A stretch of 64,000 bases of DNA from positions 992,001 to 1,056,000 of the forward strand of contig NZ_LR217713.1 in the NCBI RefSeq assembly GCF_900698925.1, in the 5' to 3' direction. The first letter of the stretch is position 1; each line of letters begins with the position of its first letter. A program made the translations under genes and the position numbers. The notes below the pieces were generated by a model. That model was not told the origin of the DNA and did no database searches. It saw nothing but the letters and a program-made list of their open reading frames with translations. The stretch is from Erwinia_E haradaeae_I. GTDB taxonomy: Bacteria; Pseudomonadota; Gammaproteobacteria; Enterobacterales; Enterobacteriaceae. Below are positions 57,207 to 64,000 of this stretch, in pieces.

Positions 57207-57933
57207 TAGAATTCATGAAGTCATGACTTAAGCTTATGTATCTTTCTCTTCTCAAACGCTAGATTATAGACTAGCTTAAACAATAAATCTCTTTGATTAA
57301 TATTTTCTCTTTCTTCTTAAATTAGCGATAATAGAAAGATTGATAATGCATTGTAATATAAGTAACTCTTTTCTTAGAATACTGAATAATGAGAGGTCTA
57401 ATCTACATTTTCTAATCAGCATATTTCTCAGTATATACCAAAAAATTATTATATCTCTTCTTAAATATCTATTTTTTAAAAATGATATTCAGAACAACAG
57501 CAAAGGGAAAGACACAATCTTAATATATTTGCACATTTTTTAATATTAGTCTCTGAGTCAATACACAAACTCTATACAATACAAGAAGAATAATCAAGAA
57601 ACATACATAATCAAGCAACATAGAAGATATTGGATAATTTCTAAAAAACACCGATTTAAACTATAACTCCTATTATACAATTAATAAAAAGAAGGTAGAA
57701 GAATTATAGCAAGATTAAACTTTTGATATATGAGATCTCTTGTATAACGACAAAAGGTTCTTCAAAAACTATTAATCCACATTGAATTCTATATATTAAA
57801 TGTAAACTAAATTGTTTCTTACCAAAACTATGTAACAAAAAAATTAAATATTTCTATATATTACAAACTATTAAAATATATGCATTCTAATAAATTCACG
57901 AGATACCCTTAATCTTCCAAAAACTCTACGTAT

Positions 57934-57954
57934 CTATATACCACTATATACCAC
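57934..57954. repeat. 10-bp tandem duplication
   Basis: CTATATACCA repeated twice plus one base. Slippage-type repeat. Confidence 0.65.
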
Positions 57955-58040
57955 AGATTAGTAAAATAAACTGAAAATATCAACTTCTTAATATTGTTAC
58001 ATTAATCATAAAAAATAGAAGAAAGCCATGATAGAAAATA

Positions 58041-58068
58041 TTGTAATTATATAATGATAAACTATAAT
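58041..58068 (+). promoter_or_regulatory. Candidate promoter for sdhCDAB
   Basis: TTGTAA, 16-bp spacer, TATAAT, 170 bases before sdhC. A near-consensus pair, but in A+T-rich DNA such pairs arise by chance. Confidence 0.35.
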
Positions 58069-58214
58069 ATTGACATAGTTAGAATATTTTCTCCGGCGCT
58101 AAAAAGCGATATTATATTATCAAAACTAGATCATAGATAAACCTATTTAGTATAGACATAAATACACATAGACCCAGTCTATTTATCTCCACCATTCAGC
58201 ATACAGGATAAAAT

Positions 58215-58241
58215 ATGAAAGAGAGTGTAGAAACACCGTGA
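58215..58241 (+). CDS. Eight-codon leader frame overlapping the sdhC start
   Basis: ATG 58215 has AGGA six bases upstream and encodes MKESVETP before a TGA at 58239 that overlaps the sdhC GTG (58238) as GTGA. This gives good translation signals to a tiny frame and none to sdhC itself. It may drive sdhC by coupling, or it may be the original sdhC N-terminus now out of frame by one base. Confidence 0.35.
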   Translation: MKESVETP

Positions 58242-58615
58242 AAAAACAAAGACCAATAAACTTAAATTTGTCTACTATCTATTTCCCATTAACCGCAGTT
58301 ACATCTATTCTTCATAGAATATCTGGAATTATCACTTTTTTCTCAATTGGAGCGCTTCTGTGGTTGCTTGGGCTATCACTCTCCTCTCCTACAAACTTTC
58401 TTCACGCATGCGCTATCATAGATAATTTTTATTTCAAATTTATTGCATGGGTATTGGTCAATACACTATTTTTTCACTTTATTGGTGGAATTCGGCATCT
58501 CATAATGGACTTTGAAATTATTAGAACAACTGTCGATACAGGTAATATTTCTTCAAAACTTGTACTAGGTTCTACTATTTTATTTGTAATTGTCTCTGGA
58601 GTTTTCATATGGTAA
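58238..58615 (+). CDS. sdhC: Succinate dehydrogenase cytochrome b556 subunit
   Basis: Membrane anchor of complex II; with SdhD it binds heme b and ubiquinone. The 125-residue product has three membrane helices. Quinone-site Ser23 and Arg27 in SILHRISG correspond to E. coli Ser27 and Arg31, and the heme histidine lies in FHFIGGIRHLIMDF. The visible start is a GTG, giving KKQRPINL where E. coli has MIRNVKKQRPVNL, so the first few residues are missing. No Shine-Dalgarno sits before the GTG; an eight-codon frame with a good one overlaps it. sdhD begins seven bases before its stop. Confidence 0.93.
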   Translation: MKKQRPINLNLSTIYFPLTAVTSILHRISGIITFFSIGALLWLLGLSLSSPTNFLHACAIIDNFYFKFIAWVLVNTLFFHFIGGIRHLIMDFEIIRTTVDTGNISSKLVLGSTILFVIVSGVFIW

Positions 58616-58956
58616 GCAGCGCTTCTGCCTTAGGACGTAATGGTTTGCATGACTGGATATTACTTCGTGCGACTGCTATCATAATCGCACTTTACATACT
58701 TTATATTCTAGCATGGATTGCGACATCAGAATCTATAACTTACAGCACTTGGCATATTTTTTTTAGTATACCTGCTACGAAAGTTTTTACTTGTCTAGCC
58801 TTGATTTCTTTAGTAGTACATGGTTGGATTGGAATGTGGCAGGTGCTAACTGATTATATCGCCGTATACTCAATACGACTACCACTTCAACTAGTAATAG
58901 TCGTAGTTCTTTTTATATATGCTATATATGGCACTATGATTGTTTGGAGCGTGTGA
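58609..58956 (+). CDS. sdhD: Succinate dehydrogenase hydrophobic anchor subunit
   Basis: Second membrane anchor of complex II. The 115-residue product equals E. coli SdhD in length and has three membrane helices. MVSSASALGRNGLHDWILLRATAI and VHGWIGMWQVLTDY are conserved; the latter carries the heme-ligand histidine and the Asp-Tyr pair at the quinone site. It overlaps sdhC by seven bases, and its TGA shares one base with the sdhA ATG, so translation of the operon is tightly coupled. Confidence 0.96.
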   Translation: MVSSASALGRNGLHDWILLRATAIIIALYILYILAWIATSESITYSTWHIFFSIPATKVFTCLALISLVVHGWIGMWQVLTDYIAVYSIRLPLQLVIVVVLFIYAIYGTMIVWSV

Positions 58957-60725
58957 TGCAATTGCCAGTAAGAGAATTTGATGCCATTGTTATCGGTGCA
59001 GGTGGAGCAGGAATGCGTGCTGCATTAGAAATTACCAAGTCCGGCCAACAAACTTGTGCATTATTATCCAAAGTGTTTCCTACTCGATCTCATACAGTAT
59101 CTGCTCAAGGAGGAATCACTGTTGCACTTAATAACGTTCACCAAGATAATTGGGAATGGCACATGTATGACACTGTTAAAGGTTCTGATTATATTGGTGA
59201 TCAAAATGCAATTGAATATATGTGTAAATCTGGTCCAGAAGCTATTATAGAACTTGAGCACATGGGTTTACCATTTTCTCGCCTAGATAACGGACGTATT
59301 TATCAACGTCCTTTTGGTGGGCAATCTAAAAATTTTGGCGCCGAGCAAGCTGCACGCACAGCTGCCGCTGCAGATCGCACCGGTCACGCACTTTTGCATA
59401 CTCTATATCAGCAAAACTTAAAAAATAAGACTACTATTTTTTCTGAGTGGTATGCACTTGATCTCGTAAAAAATATACATGGTGATATTGTCGGTTGCAC
59501 TGCATTTAATATTGAAGATGGTGCAGTAGTCTATTTCAAAGCACGTGCAACAATTTTAGCAACCGGTGGAGCAGGACGTATTTATCAATCTACAACCAAT
59601 GCATATATTAATACTGGTGATGGGATCGGAATGGCTCTTCGGGCAAATGTGCCTGTTCAAGATATGGAGATGTGGCAATTTCACCCTACAGGAATAGCCG
59701 GAGCAGGAGTTTTAGTAACAGAAGGCTGTCGCGGTGAAGGTGGTTATTTATTAAATAAACATGGTGAACGTTTTATGGAACGTTATGCACCTAACTCTAA
59801 GGACCTAGCAGGACGTGATGTAGTAGCACGTTCCATTATGATTGAAATTCTCGAAGGTCGAGGCTATGATGGTCCAGCGGGTCCTCATGTCAAACTGAAA
59901 CTAGATCATTTGGGTAAAAAAATACTCCAATCTCGCTTGCCTGGTATTTTAGAAATGTCCAAAACATTTGCCCATATAGATCCCATTCAAGATCCTATCC
60001 CCGTGATTCCAACATGTCACTATATGATGGGAGGCATTCCTACTACTATCACTGGACAAGCCCTAACAGTGAATAAAAAGGGAGAAGATGTAATCATCCC
60101 AGGTTTATTTGCAGTAGGAGAAGTTGCTTGTGTATCAGTACATGGTGCTAATCGTTTAGGAGGGAATTCTTTGTTAGATTTAGTAGTATTTGGACGAGCT
60201 ATTGGTCTACATATCAATTCTATATTTCAAAAACAAGAACCTTTATTGGAAGCAAGTAATGATGAAATTCAAGCCTCTTTATCACGCCTATTGCGTTGGA
60301 ATCATAATAAAGCAGGCGAAGACCCGAAAATAATACGAAAAGCCCTACAAAAGTGTATGCATCGAAATTTCTCAGTTTTTCGAGAAGGATCTTCTATGTC
60401 TCGCGGTATAGAAGAATTGAAAGATTTACATAAACGTCTTCAGACTGCTCGTCTTGATGACCATTCTAGTGAATTCAATACTAATCGCATTGAATGTCTA
60501 GAATTAGATAACTTAATCGAAACTGCTTATGTAACTGCATTATCAGCATATTACCGGACCGAAAGTCGAGGAGCTCATAGTCGAGTGGATTATCCTTCTC
60601 GTAATGATGAAGACTGGCTATGCCATACACTCTATCTCCCTAAATATAAAAAAATGATACGACGAGCAGTAAACATGAAGCCCATTTTTCGTTCACCCCT
60701 TCTTCCTCAAGTACGTCGCTACTAA
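58956..60725 (+). CDS. sdhA: Succinate dehydrogenase flavoprotein subunit
   Basis: Oxidises succinate to fumarate with covalently bound FAD. The 589-residue product (E. coli 588) is strongly conserved. The dinucleotide motif is VIGAGGAGMRAA, the FAD-linked histidine is His46 in PTRSHTVSAQGG, and the substrate site includes WQFHPTGIAGAGVL, GEGGYLLN, ERYAPNSKDLAGRDVVAR and HYMMGGIPT. The late RGAHSR and DWLCHTLY segments are intact. The start ATG overlaps the sdhD stop (TGATG); an extension from a TTG at 58944 is not supported. Confidence 0.98.
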   Translation: MQLPVREFDAIVIGAGGAGMRAALEITKSGQQTCALLSKVFPTRSHTVSAQGGITVALNNVHQDNWEWHMYDTVKGSDYIGDQNAIEYMCKSGPEAIIELEHMGLPFSRLDNGRIYQRPFGGQSKNFGAEQAARTAAAADRTGHALLHTLYQQNLKNKTTIFSEWYALDLVKNIHGDIVGCTAFNIEDGAVVYFKARATILATGGAGRIYQSTTNAYINTGDGIGMALRANVPVQDMEMWQFHPTGIAGAGVLVTEGCRGEGGYLLNKHGERFMERYAPNSKDLAGRDVVARSIMIEILEGRGYDGPAGPHVKLKLDHLGKKILQSRLPGILEMSKTFAHIDPIQDPIPVIPTCHYMMGGIPTTITGQALTVNKKGEDVIIPGLFAVGEVACVSVHGANRLGGNSLLDLVVFGRAIGLHINSIFQKQEPLLEASNDEIQASLSRLLRWNHNKAGEDPKIIRKALQKCMHRNFSVFREGSSMSRGIEELKDLHKRLQTARLDDHSSEFNTNRIECLELDNLIETAYVTALSAYYRTESRGAHSRVDYPSRNDEDWLCHTLYLPKYKKMIRRAVNMKPIFRSPLLPQVRRY

Positions 60726-60748
60726 AGGTAGCTTCTGGAAATAATCTA

Positions 60749-61465
60749 ATGATACTTAAATTTTCTATTTATCGTTATCATCCAGAGTTAAATATAACTC
60801 CATATATGCAAGACCATCTTCTGGAAATAAAAGATGGTGAAGATATTATGCTTTTAGATGCGCTTATTCTCCTCAAAGAAAATGATCCAACACTTACTTT
60901 CCGTTACTCTTGTCGTGAAGGAGTTTGTGGTTCAGATGGATTAAATATTAATGGTAAAAACGGTCTAGCCTGTATCACTCCAATATCAACATTAGTACAC
61001 AAAAATAAAAAAATTATTATCCGACCGTTACCTCTGTTACCTGTAGTCAGAGATCTTGTAGTGGACATGAAACCATTTTATTTACAATATGAAAAAGTTC
61101 AGCCTTATTTATGCCATGTTTCCACAATAATGCCAGAAAAAGAACACCTACAAACACCAGAACAACGAAATAAAATAGATGGTTCATATGAATGCATTCT
61201 CTGTGCATGCTGCTCTACAGCTTGTCCATCTTTTTGGTGGAACCCAGATAAATTTTTAGGTCCAGCTAGTCTCATTACTTCTTATCGCTTCCTAATTGAT
61301 AATAGAGATACCGAAACTAATAAGCGACTTGATAATCTTAGCGATGCCTTTAGTGCATTCCGATGTCGCAGTATTATGAATTGTACTCAAGCGTGCCCAA
61401 AAGGACTAAATCCTGCTGAAGCTATTGGTCATATTAAATCCAAGCTTCTTCAGAGAGATGCTTGA
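60749..61465 (+). CDS. sdhB: Succinate dehydrogenase iron-sulfur subunit
   Basis: Carries electrons from FAD to quinone through three Fe-S clusters. The 238-residue product equals E. coli. The [2Fe-2S] ligands are in SCREGVCGSDGLNINGKNGLACITP; the [4Fe-4S] and [3Fe-4S] cysteines are in CILCACCSTACPSFWWNP and CRSIMNCTQACPKGLNP. The gene follows sdhA by 23 bases with a weak GGA upstream. It closes sdhCDAB; sucA follows after 215 bases, as in E. coli. Confidence 0.97.
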   Translation: MILKFSIYRYHPELNITPYMQDHLLEIKDGEDIMLLDALILLKENDPTLTFRYSCREGVCGSDGLNINGKNGLACITPISTLVHKNKKIIIRPLPLLPVVRDLVVDMKPFYLQYEKVQPYLCHVSTIMPEKEHLQTPEQRNKIDGSYECILCACCSTACPSFWWNPDKFLGPASLITSYRFLIDNRDTETNKRLDNLSDAFSAFRCRSIMNCTQACPKGLNPAEAIGHIKSKLLQRDA

Positions 61466-61680
61466 TACTGGTATATTACTATCTTCCGACTGACTAATAT
61501 AATATGTAACAACTATCTTTAATATAATTCCGTAGCTAAAGATATGCTAAGATCACTATATACTAAACGCATCCACAAATAATCAGTATTTGATACTACT
61601 ATAGTCTACTTATTTAATTTTTAATTAGAGTAGATGATGCGCATATAAAATAAAATACAAACTATTCTTAAGGGATTCAA

Positions 61681-64000
61681 ATGCAGAATAGCACAATAAA
61701 GTCCTGGCGAAACTCCTCTTGGATTACTGGAGCCAATCAAGCCTATATAGAATGCCTTTATATAGAATTCTTAACTAATCCATTCTCTGTAGATCAGACA
61801 TGGCGTTCTATTTTTGAGAACATTTCTACAACCAATATAAATCAAAAACGAACTTGCTTTTCCTCGAAAGAATCTTCTTTAGACTTAAATATAGACTATT
61901 TTAGCTCACAGAATACTACAGAGAAGTATAACACAACTGATTATTCAGTAAAAATATGGAAATTGATTAATGCATTTCGTGTATTTGGGCACCTTAACTC
62001 CAATACCAATCCATTAAGTTTAAATAAAAAAAACACAATTCCAGAATTAGAACTATCCCACTACCATTTTAGCGATAACGACTTAGAAAACAAACTGCAC
62101 ACAAGTCATTACTTTTCTAACGATATAGGTGACATCAAGTTAGCAGATCTGTATCTCAGACTACACAACACTTATTGCGGTTCTGTAGGAATAGAATACA
62201 TGCATCTTACTGATTCAGATGAAAGAAAATGGATTCAAAAACAAGTAGAGTTAATAAAACAACCAACTGTATTTTTAATAAAAGAAAAAAAACAAATCCT
62301 GAATGATCTTACTAAATCAGAAAGTTTTGAGCGCTATATTGCTTCGCAATTCCCAGGTGCAAAACGTTTTTCACTTGAAGGCGGAGATACACTAATACCC
62401 ATGTTAAATATATTAATTCAACATGCTAGACAAAAAAACACCAGTAAAATTATTCTTGGCATGGCACACCGTGGGCGCCTAAACACCTTAATTAATGTTC
62501 TAGGAAAAAAACCACAAGACCTATTCAATGAATTTTCTGGTCAAGAACCAGTATTTCAGGGAAGTGGTGATGTTAAATATCACATGGGTTTTACTTCTCA
62601 CATAAAAACTGAAAGTGGCAGCGTGCACTTATCATTAGCATATAACCCCTCTCATTTAGAAATTGTTAATCCAGTAGTCATGGGTATGACACGTGCACAT
62701 TTAGATCATCTGAATAAAATGGATCAGTCTCAAATTTTATCCATTACTATTCACGGTGACGCAGCTATTAGCGGACAAGGCGTCGTGCAGGAAACGCTAA
62801 ATATGTCTAAAACACGTGGTTATCAAGTGGGTGGTACAATTCGGATTGTTATTAATAATCAAATTGGATTTACCACTTCTAATCCAGAAGACTCTAGATC
62901 GACAAACTACTGCACTGATGTTGGGAAAATGATTATGGCACCTATTTTCCACGTAAACTCTGATGATCCCGAAGCGGTAATCTTTGTAACTCGCCTAGCA
63001 TTAGATTTCCGTTACATCTTTCAGCGAGATGTATTTATTGATTTAGTCTGTTACCGTCGACATGGCCATAATGAAGCAGATGAGCCCAGTGCTACACAAC
63101 CTATGATGTATCAAATTATTAAAAATCATCCGACTACTCGTGAAATTTATGCTTCTCATTTAAAATCTGAACAAGTAATTACACAGAAAGATGTGCTTGA
63201 GATGTTTCAAAGAAATCGTAATTTGTTAGAAAAAGGAGATTATATCGCTCCTATAATACTAAACAAATCCCAAAAGGATGATTCTTTTAATAAACCATTA
63301 ACGATTTCTAATCTTATAAAGACTTATACAAATACAAGCAATATCACTATAGATTATTTGAAAGCGCTTGCTATACAAATTAACACAATTCCAAAAGAAA
63401 TCACTACACATCCGCGCATTACAAAAATTTACAAAAATCGTTCCGAAATGGCAATTGGTTATAGACCGTTTGACTGGGGTGCAGCTGAAAATCTGGCATA
63501 TGCTACTTTGCTGGATATGGGGATTTCATGTCGTTTGTCTGGTGAAGACATTAGGCGTGGCACTTTTTTTCATCGGCACGCTATGATTCACAATCAATCA
63601 AATGGATCCATATACTGTCCTTTAAAACATATCAATGAAAATCAAGGTAATTTTGATATATGGGACTCAATTCTTTCAGAAGAAGCCGTATTAGCATTTG
63701 AATATGGTTACTCTATAACAGTTCCGGACAACTTAACCATTTGGGAAGCTCAATTTGGTGATTTTGCTAATGGTGCTCAAGTCGTTATCGATCAATTCAT
63801 TAGTTGTGGTGAACAAAAATGGGGCTATCGATCTAATTTAGTAATGCTTCTTCCTCATGGTTACGAAGGACAAGGCCCAGAACACTCATCTGCTCGCCTT
63901 GAACGTTATCTACAGATGTGTTCTGAAAACAACATACAAGTATGTATTCCATCGACACCTTCTCAATTATATCATATGTTACGACGTCAAATTCTGTCGA
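61681..64000 (+). CDS. sucA: 2-oxoglutarate dehydrogenase E1 component (3' end outside window)
   Basis: Thiamine-diphosphate enzyme decarboxylating 2-oxoglutarate and passing the succinyl group to E2 (SucB). The frame is open from ATG 61681 to the window end, 773 codons of about 930. The ATG has AAGGGA six bases upstream. Conserved parts: MQNSTIKSWRNSSW at the start, KRFSLEGGDTLIPML, GMAHRGRLNTLINVLGKKPQDL, HGDAAISGQGVVQETLNMSK and NNQIGFTTSNP (ThDP site), DLVCYRRHGHNEADEPS, FFHRHAMIHNQSNGS, and HGYEGQGPEHSSARLERYLQ. Two places diverge: the N-terminal linker (about residues 55-110) and a segment near residue 525-545. SGEDSGRGTFF reads SGEDIRRGTFF. With gltA and sdhCDAB it points to a working oxidative TCA segment. 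Confidence 0.97.
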   Translation, partial: MQNSTIKSWRNSSWITGANQAYIECLYIEFLTNPFSVDQTWRSIFENISTTNINQKRTCFSSKESSLDLNIDYFSSQNTTEKYNTTDYSVKIWKLINAFRVFGHLNSNTNPLSLNKKNTIPELELSHYHFSDNDLENKLHTSHYFSNDIGDIKLADLYLRLHNTYCGSVGIEYMHLTDSDERKWIQKQVELIKQPTVFLIKEKKQILNDLTKSESFERYIASQFPGAKRFSLEGGDTLIPMLNILIQHARQKNTSKIILGMAHRGRLNTLINVLGKKPQDLFNEFSGQEPVFQGSGDVKYHMGFTSHIKTESGSVHLSLAYNPSHLEIVNPVVMGMTRAHLDHLNKMDQSQILSITIHGDAAISGQGVVQETLNMSKTRGYQVGGTIRIVINNQIGFTTSNPEDSRSTNYCTDVGKMIMAPIFHVNSDDPEAVIFVTRLALDFRYIFQRDVFIDLVCYRRHGHNEADEPSATQPMMYQIIKNHPTTREIYASHLKSEQVITQKDVLEMFQRNRNLLEKGDYIAPIILNKSQKDDSFNKPLTISNLIKTYTNTSNITIDYLKALAIQINTIPKEITTHPRITKIYKNRSEMAIGYRPFDWGAAENLAYATLLDMGISCRLSGEDIRRGTFFHRHAMIHNQSNGSIYCPLKHINENQGNFDIWDSILSEEAVLAFEYGYSITVPDNLTIWEAQFGDFANGAQVVIDQFISCGEQKWGYRSNLVMLLPHGYEGQGPEHSSARLERYLQMCSENNIQVCIPSTPSQLYHMLRRQILS

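Larger units (their letters stand above)
56569..58237. other. 1.7-kb spacer between divergent gltA and sdhC
   Basis: No gene. Small tandem duplications at 57181-57206 (13 bp) and 57934-57954 (10 bp). A promoter candidate for sdhC lies at 58041-58068. The 67-codon frame at 57340-57543 is low-complexity and I do not support it. Confidence 0.6.

Overview
The window looks like part of a degraded, host-restricted gammaproteobacterial genome related to Enterobacterales. Every recognisable protein resembles the E. coli protein most closely (compared from memory), and several E. coli gene neighbourhoods survive: mnmA-hflD-purB, gmk-rpoZ, kdsD-kdsC-lptC-lptA-lptB-ptsN, pepP-ubiH with zapA divergent, yggS-yggT, gltA divergent from sdhCDAB-sucA, and a 16S-tRNAIle-tRNAAla-23S-5S operon. 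Between these islands lie non-coding stretches of 0.3 to 3.2 kb that are extremely A+T rich. By my sum, proteins occupy about 29 kb and stable RNAs about 4.8 kb of the 64 kb. This is the pattern of an insect-type endosymbiont whose genes have been lost but whose dead DNA is not fully deleted. I cannot name the species or host.

Layout. 1-6 kb: start of pykF (cut by the window edge) and rpe, in mostly empty DNA. 6-12 kb: pit (phosphate uptake), rseC, cysQ. 12-16 kb: the mnmA-hflD-purB operon on the minus strand. 18-20 kb: riboflavin synthase and csdE. 21-25 kb: gmk-rpoZ and a strikingly conserved asparagine permease, ansP. 26-28 kb: recD alone, broken by a one-base shift in a run of nine A. 31-38 kb: Kdo synthesis and LPS export genes (kdsD, kdsC, lptC, lptA, lptB) and ptsN, with rpoN and hpf missing. 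38-43 kb: zapA, pepP, ubiH. 43-48.5 kb: the rRNA operon on the minus strand. 48.6-54 kb: groEL (no groES beside it), yggT, yggS, truA. 55-64 kb: gltA, sdhCDAB and the first part of sucA.

How the genes fit together. The cell seems to keep an oxidative TCA segment (citrate synthase, succinate dehydrogenase, 2-oxoglutarate dehydrogenase E1), ubiquinone synthesis (ubiH), glycolysis and pentose-phosphate steps (pykF, rpe), purine and riboflavin synthesis, tRNA modification (mnmA, truA), and a real LPS outer membrane (kdsD/kdsC/lptABC). It imports phosphate and asparagine. Regulatory partners are thinned out: no spoT after rpoZ, no rpoN/hpf before ptsN, no rseAB/rpoE beside rseC, no recBC beside recD.

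The most notable signals are a 60-bp perfect palindrome replacing helix 45 of 23S rRNA, the homopolymer frameshift in recD, a general abundance of perfect inverted repeats at gene borders, an eight-codon reading frame with a good ribosome binding site overlapping the start of sdhC, and an unrecognised tryptophan-containing open frame at 20.7 kb.
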